64,000 bases of DNA from an uncultured Eubacterium sp. (GTDB lineage Bacteria > Bacillota > Clostridia > Oscillospirales > Acutalibacteraceae): contig CALWHV010000001.1 of NCBI GenBank assembly GCA_944380545.1, positions 62,001-126,000 on the forward strand, in the 5' to 3' direction. Numbering within the stretch: the stretch's first letter is position 1; every line of letters starts with the position of its first letter. Under the pieces are notes generated by a model, which searched no databases, was not told where the DNA came from, and saw nothing but the letters and a program-made list of their open reading frames with translations. A program made the position numbers and the translations under genes. Shown here one piece after another: positions 31,405 to 42,160 of this stretch.

Positions 31405-32352
31405 ATGTCTTATTCAAGAGATGTTTACCAAACGGCGCTGAATATGCTGCGGCGCAGGCGCGATGAGGACGAGGCGGAGCTTCAGCGCAGAACGAACGAC
31501 GCGATGAGCCGCCTGCCGCAGCTCGAGGAGATACAGAGAAAGCTGCAGCGCATAGGGCTGAATGTTTCACGCGCCGTGTTTGACGGCAATGCCGAGCAGA
31601 AGATAGAGGAGCTGAAGAACGAGAGCCTTCGCCTGCAAAAGGAGAAGCGCGCGCTTTTGAAATCCGCCGGACTCGATGAGGATGAGCTGAGCGAGCGCTA
31701 TTTCTGCCCCGCGTGCAGGGATACGGGCTATGTGAACGGCGAGATGTGCGTTTGCCACACGGAGCTTTTAAAGGAGATAACGCGCGAGGCGGTTCGCAGA
31801 AACGCCCCGCTTGACGAATGTACCTTTGAAACCTTCAAAACGGAATATTACCCCGGCGAGGCGGCTGAGAAGGCGCAGAAGATAGCGGAGAGCTGCCGTC
31901 GCTACGCGGCGCAGTTCACGCCCTCCTCGCCCAATCTGCTGATAATGGGCGGCACGGGCCTCGGCAAGACCCACCTGAGCCTTGCCATTGCAAATATCGT
32001 GATTTCGCGCGGGTACTCCGTTATCTACGGCACAAGCCAGAATATCTTTTCTCAGCTTCAGGATGAAAAATTCGCGCGCGCGCAGAGCGGCGCGGTAACG
32101 GAGCGCGGCGTGCTTGAGACCGATTTGCTGATAATCGACGATCTGGGCACGGAATATAAAAACCAGTTCACCGCCGCAATGCTTTACAACACGATAAACA
32201 CGCGCCTGCTTAAGCGGCGCGCCACGATAATCAGCACCAATTTTACCTTTGACGACCTTGAACGCGATTACGACCAGAGGATTACGAGCCGCCTGACGGG
32301 CGAATATTCGCCGCTTGTGCTTGAGGGCGGCGACATCAGAAGCATAAGGTGA
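31405..32352 (+). CDS. dnaI: DnaI/DnaC-type helicase loader ATPase
   Basis: A 315-residue AAA+ ATPase. The N-terminal helicase-interaction half has a coiled region and a zinc ribbon, CPACRDTGYVNGEMCVC (four Cys at about 101, 104, 115 and 117). The Walker A loop is MGGTGLGKTHL (about 181-191), Walker B is LLIIDDLGTEYK, and RRATIISTNFTF with RITSRL supplies sensor 1 and the arginine finger. It loads the replicative helicase onto single-stranded DNA, with DnaD acting upstream. AAGGAG precedes the ATG. Confidence 0.92.
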   Translation: MSYSRDVYQTALNMLRRRRDEDEAELQRRTNDAMSRLPQLEEIQRKLQRIGLNVSRAVFDGNAEQKIEELKNESLRLQKEKRALLKSAGLDEDELSERYFCPACRDTGYVNGEMCVCHTELLKEITREAVRRNAPLDECTFETFKTEYYPGEAAEKAQKIAESCRRYAAQFTPSSPNLLIMGGTGLGKTHLSLAIANIVISRGYSVIYGTSQNIFSQLQDEKFARAQSGAVTERGVLETDLLIIDDLGTEYKNQFTAAMLYNTINTRLLKRRATIISTNFTFDDLERDYDQRITSRLTGEYSPLVLEGGDIRSIR

Positions 32353-32427
32353 TAAAAGCTGAAAAAATACACTTATTTTGACGAGGAGTGGGACGATTAT
32401 ATCTCCCGCGAAAGGCGCCGCCCCGCG

Positions 32428-33951
32428 TTGCCGAGCGCAGAGCAGGCAAGGGACGCGCTGACCGGCTTTATCAAAAGGCTGCGCCGGCTTACCCCGAAAA
32501 AGCTTGCCGCGTTCGCCCGCCGCTCGCTGCTGTCGCTTGCGCGGCGGGTCAGGGAAAGCGCGCCCGGCTTTAAGGCGGGCGTTGCCGTGCTGCTGGCGCT
32601 TGCCGCCGCCATATCGCCGGCGGCGTTTTATATTTCGCTTTCCGGCAGCAAAAAAAGCGAGAGCCGCTTTAATGCGGACGCGGCGCAGGTGTGCGCCGTT
32701 GTAACGAGCGAGCACGGAGCCGTTAAGACGACCGCTGCCGACGAGGGCGGCGGGCTCTACGACCTCTCCGGCCTGTGCTTTGCAAGAGAGCTTGATTTTG
32801 ACGGCAACGGCGAGTGCGAGCTTTTGATCGCCTACGGAGCCTCCGGCGGCTACACGGCGGAGGTGTGGGGCTATGACGGCGACGATTTCAAGCGCCTTTA
32901 TTCAAAGCCGGCGAATATAAGCCCCGCCGCGCCCAAGGCGGGAAGCTGGATAACGCTTTACCGCAGCAAAAACAAGTTTTATATTGGCGAATTTGACCAA
33001 AGGGACGGCAAAAGCATGCCGCTTTTGACCCTGTCCGGCGGCGAGTTCACGGAAAAGCTTGAATGTGATTACGACCCCGCCCGCGGCATCTACGCCTTTG
33101 ACGGCGAGATAAACGCCGCTGATTTTGAAACGATAAGCCTTTCCGGCATAAGCGCGGCGCGCGCCCAAAGCATGGCGGATGCCGCCTCGGCGGCCGTAAT
33201 CGGCTTCGGCGGCGGCTCTCCGGCGGAGGAAAAGGAGCTTTCGGCAGAGGAGCAGGCGCAGCTTGCATATTCCGAAACGCTTTCGCAGCTTGTGGGCAAA
33301 TACGGCAGGCCGCAGTTTACGGACGGCAAAACGCCGTTTGCCTCCGGCGTGTGCTATGCAAAGCTAAAGGATGTTGATTCAAACGGCGCAAACGAGCTTA
33401 TAGTTGCATACAGATACACCAAAACCACCACGGAAAAGGACAGCCGCGGCAAAACATATAAAACCACACGGCCGGAATACAGGCTTGAGGTCTATTCCGC
33501 AAGCGGCGCCTCCGCCCGCAGGATATACGAGAGCGACGGCATTTCCTCGCTTTTGGGCGCGGACTCGCCCGAACGCTTCTTCATCCTTAAGGAGGAGGAC
33601 GGTGAAACGCAGATCTGCCGCAACGCCTACACCTATGACGAGCGCACCGAGCGCATCTGGCACGGCAGCAGCAGGATCAGCGCGCCGGACGGAAACGGCG
33701 GCTACAAAACGATTTACACCGCCGAGGTGGATGAGGAATACGGCTACCGCACCTACCGCCTGAACGGCGAAAGGGTCTACCGCCGCGATTTTGAAAAGGA
33801 CGGCTATCGCGTGCCGCTCTTCTGCGAGGAGAGCGACGACGGCAGCCGCAGCGGCTTCACTATAGTTTATCTTGCCGGCGGCAAAAAGCACGCCGCCGAG
33901 ATCGAACGCCTTGTTGAGCAGACCCAAAAGGATATAGACGCTATCTTGTAG
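32428..33951 (+). CDS. membrane-anchored protein with FG-GAP-like repeats, unknown function
   Basis: About 507 residues. A basic N-terminus rich in Arg and Lys (FIKRLRRLTPKKLAAFARR) is followed by one membrane segment (about residues 50-70) and a long extracytoplasmic domain with two D-x-D-x-N/S-G-x-x-E repeats (FDGNGECELLIAYG, DVDSNGANELIVAYRY) that resemble Ca-binding FG-GAP/VCBS units. The sequence between 32359 and 32428 continues the frame as a plausible Lys/Tyr/Asp-rich N-terminus from a CTG at 32359 with AAGGTGA upstream, so the true start may be that CTG. It is third in the dnaD-dnaI operon order, but its function is unknown. Confidence 0.7.
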   Translation: MPSAEQARDALTGFIKRLRRLTPKKLAAFARRSLLSLARRVRESAPGFKAGVAVLLALAAAISPAAFYISLSGSKKSESRFNADAAQVCAVVTSEHGAVKTTAADEGGGLYDLSGLCFARELDFDGNGECELLIAYGASGGYTAEVWGYDGDDFKRLYSKPANISPAAPKAGSWITLYRSKNKFYIGEFDQRDGKSMPLLTLSGGEFTEKLECDYDPARGIYAFDGEINAADFETISLSGISAARAQSMADAASAAVIGFGGGSPAEEKELSAEEQAQLAYSETLSQLVGKYGRPQFTDGKTPFASGVCYAKLKDVDSNGANELIVAYRYTKTTTEKDSRGKTYKTTRPEYRLEVYSASGASARRIYESDGISSLLGADSPERFFILKEEDGETQICRNAYTYDERTERIWHGSSRISAPDGNGGYKTIYTAEVDEEYGYRTYRLNGERVYRRDFEKDGYRVPLFCEESDDGSRSGFTIVYLAGGKKHAAEIERLVEQTQKDIDAIL

Positions 33952-33959
33952 CGGCAATC

Positions 33960-34503
33960 CCCGTTTGCACAAGGAAGGCAAAGCGGCACGAACGCAAGGC
34001 TCCCCTGTGTGTCGTCGAAATTCATACCATTGCGCTTGCAACCGCCGAATAAAAAATAATGTTGTTTTACTAAATATCGCGTAGGGTCCGCTTCGTCGAA
34101 ATTCATACCATTCCGCTCGCAACCGCCGATTGAAAATAGTGTTGTTTCACCAAACACCGCGTAGGGTCCGCAACCTGCGGACCGCCTAAAGCGCGTCCTA
34201 TCGGCGATTGCTCGCTTCAAGTATGAATTTCTCCTCTCCCCAAAAGCCTTGCGGCTTTCGGGGACCCCGATTGCCCGCCTAAACAGCGTCATTTCGGCGA
34301 TTGCTCGCTCCAAGTATGAATTTCTCCTCTCCCCAAAAAGCTTGCGCTTTTCGGGGACCCCGATTGCCCCTACGCGTGGTTGTTGGGCTTGCGCTTTTCG
34401 GGGACCCCGATTGCCTGTTTAAATAGCGCTGTTTAGGCGATTGCTCAAGGCTCCCCTGTGTAAGGGGAACTGTCTGCGCAGCAGACTGAGGGGTTGTAAA
34501 TAA
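33960..34503. repeat. dispersed intergenic repeat cluster
   Basis: No gene lies here. Elements seen, in order: two diverged tandem units with gaaattcataccatt, GGTCCGC/GCGGACC (about 34166-34184), three stems of the form CCCCAAAAGC.../...GCTTTTCGGGG (about 34236, 34332 and a half copy at 34390), and an accccTCAGTC-type hairpin near 34452-34497. The clusters at 1.4, 14.0 and 46.4 kb share the modules. Confidence 0.85.
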
Positions 34504-34539
34504 TCAAGCTGCAATAATTAAAAAGCTTTAAGTATTGAT

Positions 34540-34905
34540 ATGGACAGAAAGCATAATCCGGCGCTTGTTGAAAATGCGCGCGAACTGCGAAAAAATATGA
34601 CTCCGCAGGAGAGGCATCTGTGGTACGATTTTCTGCGAGGCTACGAATTAAGATTCGCGCGCCAAAAGATAATTGGAAAATATATTGTTGATTTTTACTG
34701 CGCAAAGGCAAGGCTTGCCGTTGAGCTTGACGGCTCTCAGCATTATGAAGACGCTGCCCGCTGCATAGATGAGCAGCGCGACGAATATATTGCGCGGTTC
34801 GGAATCCGTGTTCTGCGCTTTTCAAACAATGATATAAACAAGCATTTTTATGAGGTTTGCACACAAATAGATGATGTTGTTAAGCAGCGGATTAAAGCCG
34901 AATAA
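34540..34905 (+). CDS. DUF559 (Vsr-like endonuclease-fold) protein
   Basis: A 121-residue protein. RELRKNMTPQERHLWYDFLR and FARQKIIGKYIVDFYC, followed by LAVELDGSQHYEDAARCIDE, form the DUF559 signature: the IVDFYC strand and the ELDGSQH motif correspond to the PD-(D/E)xK nuclease core. ERDEYIARFGIRVLRFSN then follows. These proteins are often single genes next to repeats and are predicted nucleases without an assigned role. No clear Shine-Dalgarno site precedes the ATG. It sits between two repeat clusters, which suggests horizontal spread. Confidence 0.8.
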   Translation: MDRKHNPALVENARELRKNMTPQERHLWYDFLRGYELRFARQKIIGKYIVDFYCAKARLAVELDGSQHYEDAARCIDEQRDEYIARFGIRVLRFSNNDINKHFYEVCTQIDDVVKQRIKAE

Positions 34906-34907
34906 GG

Positions 34908-35010
34908 CAGGCAATCCCTCCGTTTTTGCTTTGCTGCGCAAACCAAAAACACCTCCCTTTGCACAAGGGAGGCAAAGCAGCGCGAACGCAGACTGAGGGG
35001 TTGTGAGCAA
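34908..35010. repeat. short repeat module
   Basis: A CCTCCCTTTGCACAAGGGAGG stem (arms CCTCCCTT/AAGGGAGG) followed by ggcaaagcagcgcgaacgc and agactgaggggttgtgag, the same terminal module seen at the end of the 33.96-34.50 kb cluster and near 14224. Nothing codes here. Confidence 0.6.
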
Positions 35011-35033
35011 TCCGGTACGGGATAATGATAGAA

Positions 35034-35061
35034 AAAACGGAGCGGTAGTCCGCTCCGTTTT
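35034..35061 (-). terminator. terminator of the small membrane protein gene
   Basis: AAAACGGAGCG/CGCTCCGTTTT with a 6-base loop. On the minus strand it ends in six Ts, 50 bases past the stop of the gene at 35111-35209. Confidence 0.75.
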
Positions 35062-35110
35062 GTTATGCGCGTTTTGTTATGCGCCGTTTTCGGTTATCTG
35101 CTTTTTACGC

Positions 35111-35209
35111 TCAGTCTTCCCTGCGCTTTTTGAGCAGGGCTATCGCGGCGGCGGAGGCGAGCAGCGCGGCAGCCAGCAAAACGGCAAGCAGCTTTTTAAG
35201 CTTTTTCAT
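35111..35209 (-). CDS. 32-residue single-pass membrane protein
   Basis: Too short for usual ORF lists. The ATG at 35209 is preceded by GGAAAGG and the encoded peptide is MKKLKKLLAVLLAAALLASA followed by AAIALLKKRRED and a stop. It has a Lys-rich start, one hydrophobic helix of about 20 residues and a Lys/Arg tail, and a terminator follows. It could be a regulatory small membrane protein or a type I toxin-like peptide; no antisense RNA is evident. It is divergent from the cyclase gene. Function unknown. Confidence 0.55.
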   Translation of the reverse strand: MKKLKKLLAVLLAAALLASAAAIALLKKRRED

Positions 35210-35341
35210 ATTATATACCTTTCCTTTCGTAAATTCGGGCAAACTGCCTCGATTCAATTATATATATAGTCAAGTTTTTTGCGCCGATAATTTTAAAAAT
35301 TGCGGCGGCGCATTTTCGGCGCGTAAATTGCAAAATAATTA

Positions 35342-35370
35342 TTGACAAAATGTATCAAATATATTAAAAT
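35342..35370 (+). promoter_or_regulatory. distal promoter of the cyclase operon
   Basis: TTGACA (35342-35347), 17 bases, TAAAAT (35365-35370). Confidence 0.65.
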
Positions 35371-35383
35371 GCGCAAATAAAAA

Positions 35384-35412
35384 TTGCATAACACGCGCAC
35401 ATATGGTATAAT
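35384..35412 (+). promoter_or_regulatory. proximal promoter of the cyclase operon
   Basis: TTGCAT (35384-35389), 17 bases, TATAAT (35407-35412). It lies 42 bases after the first, giving tandem promoters. Confidence 0.65.
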
Positions 35413-35466
35413 TGTGAAAAATTATTTGCACATATAGTTGATTTTAAGGATTTTGAGGGGCGTAAA

Positions 35467-36066
35467 ATGAAGATATTTGACATCTCCCCGAATATTCTTG
35501 AAGCGCCGGTCTACCCCGGCGACCCGAAGCCGCGGCTTGAGGCGCTTGAAAAAATCGAAAGCGGCGCTCAATATAACCTTTCGCGCTTTGAGATGTGCTG
35601 CCATACGGGCGCGCATATAGACGCGCCGCTGCATTATTTTGACGACGGCGAGAGCGTTGGCGAGCTGCCCGTTTCCGCGTTTTGCGGGCCCTGCTGCGTG
35701 CGCGAGGCAAGCGGACCCGTCACGGCGCAGTGGGTGGAGCGCAGCCTGCCGTGGAACTGCAAAAGGCTGATAATAAAATGCGCCGGCAGCGGGTATCTTA
35801 TGGATAACGCCGTTTATGAGATATGCCGGTTCGATATAAAGCTTATAGGCATAGACTCGCTTTCCGTGGGCTCGCCGGAAAACGAGGGCGCAGTACACCG
35901 CGAGCTTTTGAACAACGGCATCGCCCTGCTTGAGGGCATAGACCTTTCCGGCGTGCCGGCGGGCGACTATTTTTTGTTTGCCGCGCCGCTGAACATCGCC
36001 TGCGCCGAGGCCGCCCCCTGCCGCGCGCTGCTTATCGAGGGCATAACCGCCCGTGAATCTGAATAA
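35467..36066 (+). CDS. cyclase/kynurenine formamidase-like metal hydrolase
   Basis: A 199-residue member of the cyclase family. MCCHTGAHIDAPLHYFDDGE contains the H-x-G-T/A-H-x-D-x-P-x-H zinc motif. IKLIGIDSLSVG and VHRELLNNGIALLEG match the second half. Members hydrolyse N-formylkynurenine, isatin or other cyclic amides. There are no tryptophan-degradation genes nearby, so the substrate stays open. Two promoters precede it; a sugar transferase follows by 12 bases. Confidence 0.85.
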   Translation: MKIFDISPNILEAPVYPGDPKPRLEALEKIESGAQYNLSRFEMCCHTGAHIDAPLHYFDDGESVGELPVSAFCGPCCVREASGPVTAQWVERSLPWNCKRLIIKCAGSGYLMDNAVYEICRFDIKLIGIDSLSVGSPENEGAVHRELLNNGIALLEGIDLSGVPAGDYFLFAAPLNIACAEAAPCRALLIEGITARESE

Positions 36067-36078
36067 CGGAAAAATATT

Positions 36079-36696
36079 ATGAAGGCTTTTTTAAAAAAAT
36101 GGCTTGCGCCTATAAAATTCAAGCGCTTGTTTGACATAATCGCATCCTTTTTTGCGCTTATAATATTATCGCCCCTGTTTCTTGTGATATGCGTGATAAA
36201 CCTCTTCACGCCGGACACGCGCGTGTTCTTCACTCACGAGCGGCGCGGGCGCAGCGGCAAGCCGTTTACAATCTACAAATTCCAAACGATGAAAAACAAT
36301 ACGCCCAACTGCGCCACGGGCGAGCTTGAAAACCCGGAGCAGTATATAACCAAGCTCGGCAGGCTCCTCAGGCGCACCAGCCTTGACGAGCTGCCCCAGC
36401 TTTGGAACATCCTTAAGGGCGATATGAGCTTTGTGGGCCCGCGCCCGCTTATCTCAAGCGAAACAAGGGCGCACCGCGTTCGCCTTGAATACGGCGTTTA
36501 CCGCTTTCGCCCCGGCCTGACGGGGCTTGCCCAGGTAAAGGGGCGCGACAGCATCACGCTTATGCAGAAGATGAGATACGATAAGGAATACTGCGATAAC
36601 TGGAGCCTTAAGCTTGATTTGAAGATCCTGCTTGAATCGGTGCGCGTGTGCGTTAAGCAGGAGGGTTTTCACGAGGGCATATTCCACCGCAGATAA
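36079..36696 (+). CDS. polyprenyl-phosphate sugar-1-phosphate transferase
   Basis: A 205-residue bacterial sugar transferase (WcaJ/EpsL type). One N-terminal membrane anchor (FKRLFDIIASFFALIILSPL), then ERRGRSGKPFTIYKFQTM and RRTSLDELPQLWNILKGDMS, then FVGPRPL and FRPGLTGLAQVKGRDS. It attaches the first sugar phosphate to undecaprenyl phosphate for capsule, exopolysaccharide or glycan synthesis. Other glycosyltransferase genes are absent nearby, so it may act in a pathway encoded elsewhere, or modify a few surface glycans. Confidence 0.9.
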   Translation: MKAFLKKWLAPIKFKRLFDIIASFFALIILSPLFLVICVINLFTPDTRVFFTHERRGRSGKPFTIYKFQTMKNNTPNCATGELENPEQYITKLGRLLRRTSLDELPQLWNILKGDMSFVGPRPLISSETRAHRVRLEYGVYRFRPGLTGLAQVKGRDSITLMQKMRYDKEYCDNWSLKLDLKILLESVRVCVKQEGFHEGIFHRR

Positions 36697-36722
36697 CGGC
36701 GGCATATTTATTATTGTTATAA

Positions 36723-39806
<3,084 letters not shown>

Positions 39807-39878
39807 GGCGGGCGGCAAAGCAGCTCTTAACGGATTCTTACGATTTTGTAAGATAATAATTAAGAAAAATAAAATCGC

Positions 39879-39907
39879 TTGACTTTTATCTGCAAAGGTA
39901 TTATATT
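39879..39907 (+). promoter_or_regulatory. promoter of the radical SAM gene
   Basis: TTGACT (39879-39884), 17 bases and TATATT (39902-39907), with a weak hairpin CTTACGATTTTGTAAG upstream that may end the lacZ transcript. Confidence 0.65.
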
Positions 39908-39985
39908 GTATTAGCATTAAAAGCCGAAAAAAACGGTTTTTTTACCCGCGCCGAGCGCGCGAAAAATGAAAAAGAGGTAAGCAAG

Positions 39986-41431
39986 ATGAGATCTCTTAAG
40001 GAAACGGCGATCACCCTTGCCGTTAAGCAGGCGGTCAAATACGCCAGAAAAGATTTCAACAAAAACGCCCCCAAGATCCTTTCTCTTCTTGAGGCGGCGG
40101 ATGTTAAAAGGGTAAACCGCTCCACCTACGCGGGGCTGCACAAGGTTATGGACGATCCCGACAACAACTGGATGCAGTTTGCAAGATCCCTTGCGTGCGA
40201 CACCAGCGAGGATGTGCTGATGAAGCTCATCCCGCCGATGATGAATGTTGCCATAAACAGCTATTCCATCAGAATGGAGAGCATCAAAAAATACGGCTGC
40301 AATGTGCCGTGGGCGATCCTTATGGACCCCACCGCCGCCTGCAACCTGCACTGCATAGGCTGCTGGGCGGCAGAATACGGCCACCAGAGCCAGCTGAGCT
40401 ACGACGACCTTGCAAGGATAATCGCCCAGGGCAAGGAGCTTGGCACATTTATGTATCTTTACACGGGCGGCGAGCCCACGATGCGCAGGAAGGATCTGAT
40501 GCGCCTTTGCCGCGAAAATCCCGACTGCGTGTTTATGAGCTTCACAAACGGCACGCTTATTGACGACAGCTTTGCTGACGAGATAGGCGAGGTTGGCAAT
40601 TTCCTGCCGGCGTTCTCCATTGAGGGCTACGAGGAGGAAAACGATTTCCGCCGCGGCGAGGGCACCTTCCAAAAATGCACCGCCGCCATGAAGAGGCTTA
40701 AGGACAGGGGCATCCCCTTCGGCGCGTCGCTTTGCTACACCAGCAAAAACACGGATCTGCTCTCGTCCGACGAATATATGGATTGGCTTATCGACCAGGG
40801 CGTTAAATTTGCGTGGTTCTTTACATATATGCCCACCGGAAACGGCGCGGTTACGGAGCTTATGGCAACGCCGGAGCAGCGCGCAAGAATGTATAAAAAG
40901 ATGCACGAATGGAGGCACACGAAGCCGATATTCGCGCTTGATTTCTGGAATGACGGCGAATATGTGCAGGGCTGCATAGCCGGCGGCCGCCACTATTTCC
41001 ACATCAACGCAAACGGCGACTGCGAGCCGTGCGCCTTCGTTCACTATTCAAATGTGAACATCAAGGAATGTTCCGTGCTGGACGCGCTGCAAAGCCCGCT
41101 GTTCAAGGAATACCAGCGCAACCAGCCGTTCAACAACAATATGCTGCGCCCCTGCCCCGTGCTTGACAACCCCGGCGCGATAAGCAAGATGGTTGCCAAA
41201 ACGGGCGCGTATTCCACAGAGATGGTGCATCCCGAATCGGCAAACGCGCTGTTTGACAAGACCATTGCCGCCGCAAAGGCGTGGAAGGTCAAGGCAGACG
41301 AGCTTTTCGACCGCGACGAGTATATAAGAAAGCATGTTAAGGACGAAAATATGTATAATTTTGAGAAGTCGGACGACGAGCGCGATTTCTCCGAATTTGA
41401 AAAGACCCTGCAGCAGGGCGAGGAAGAATAA
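39986..41431 (+). CDS. radical SAM protein with SPASM-like C-terminus
   Basis: A 481-residue protein. The cluster motif is CNLHCIGCW (Cys 119, 123, 126) preceded by ILMDPTAA. FMYLYTGGEPTMRRKDLM is the GGEP S-adenosylmethionine motif. The C-terminal domain has GGRHYFHINANGDCEPCAFV, a SPASM-type auxiliary cluster start, and CPVLDNPG. The first 110 residues are a helical domain. Many Firmicutes have this protein with an unknown substrate. No small precursor peptide gene is adjacent, so a RiPP role is not supported here. AGGTAAG precedes the ATG. Confidence 0.85.
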   Translation: MRSLKETAITLAVKQAVKYARKDFNKNAPKILSLLEAADVKRVNRSTYAGLHKVMDDPDNNWMQFARSLACDTSEDVLMKLIPPMMNVAINSYSIRMESIKKYGCNVPWAILMDPTAACNLHCIGCWAAEYGHQSQLSYDDLARIIAQGKELGTFMYLYTGGEPTMRRKDLMRLCRENPDCVFMSFTNGTLIDDSFADEIGEVGNFLPAFSIEGYEEENDFRRGEGTFQKCTAAMKRLKDRGIPFGASLCYTSKNTDLLSSDEYMDWLIDQGVKFAWFFTYMPTGNGAVTELMATPEQRARMYKKMHEWRHTKPIFALDFWNDGEYVQGCIAGGRHYFHINANGDCEPCAFVHYSNVNIKECSVLDALQSPLFKEYQRNQPFNNNMLRPCPVLDNPGAISKMVAKTGAYSTEMVHPESANALFDKTIAAAKAWKVKADELFDRDEYIRKHVKDENMYNFEKSDDERDFSEFEKTLQQGEEE

Positions 41432-41512
41432 AATATAAATTTCAACAGGGCGTATCGGGCACGATGCGCCCACTTTTCACTGTCTTGATCACAGAGCGAA
41501 AGGAGAGCGGCG

Positions 41513-42103
41513 ATGCTTTTCGGCAAAAAGAGCGGCGGCTGCCGTTATATAATAGCCGGCTTGGGAAACCCCGGCGCAAAATATGAGATGAGCCGCCACA
41601 ACGCGGGCTTTCTTGCCGCCGGGATGCTGGCGCGCGAGGAGGGCTTTGACATAAAGCGGCTCAAATTCCACGCGCTCACCGCAAGGGCGGATATCTGCGG
41701 CGAGAGCTGCCTTGTGATGCTGCCGCAGACCTTTATGAACAATTCCGGCGAGGCGATAGGCGAGGCTGCGAAGTTTTACAAGATACCGCCGCAGCGGATA
41801 ATCGTTTTTTCAGACGATATTTCGCTTGATGTGGGCAGAATAAGGGTGCGCCGCAAGGGCTCGGCGGGCGGCCACAACGGGCTCAAGAGCGTAATAGCGC
41901 ATCTGGGCAGCGAGGATTTTCCGCGCGTTAAGATAGGCGTGGGCAAAAAGCCGAACGCCCAAACAGACCTTGCCGACTGGGTGCTCGGCCGCTTCCCGAA
42001 GGAGAGCGAGGAGGAGCTGCGCGCGGCTCTTGAGCACGCCTGCGAGGCTGCGCGGCTGATAATCTCCGGCGAAACGGACCGTGCGATGAATCTTTATAAT
42101 TAA
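41513..42103 (+). CDS. pth: peptidyl-tRNA hydrolase
   Basis: A 196-residue enzyme. IAGLGNPGAKYEMSRHNAGF carries the catalytic His in R-H-N, LMLPQTFMNNSGEAIG and ISDDISLDVGRIRVRRKG-type (SDDISL with GRIRVRRKGSAGGHNGLKS) motifs are intact. It releases peptidyl-tRNA that drops off ribosomes, recycling tRNA. GAAAGGAGAG precedes the ATG. It precedes mfd, a frequent pairing in Firmicutes. Confidence 0.95.
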   Translation: MLFGKKSGGCRYIIAGLGNPGAKYEMSRHNAGFLAAGMLAREEGFDIKRLKFHALTARADICGESCLVMLPQTFMNNSGEAIGEAAKFYKIPPQRIIVFSDDISLDVGRIRVRRKGSAGGHNGLKSVIAHLGSEDFPRVKIGVGKKPNAQTDLADWVLGRFPKESEEELRAALEHACEAARLIISGETDRAMNLYN

Positions 42104-42160
42104 GGACCCGATGCGCCGAAAATGCGCCGGCGCGAAACTTCAAAAGCGAGGATATTCGAT

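Noticed and set aside
39986..41431. A RiPP maturation locus around the radical SAM/SPASM gene
   Set aside because: No short precursor or transporter gene is adjacent; both neighbours are housekeeping (lacZ and pth).
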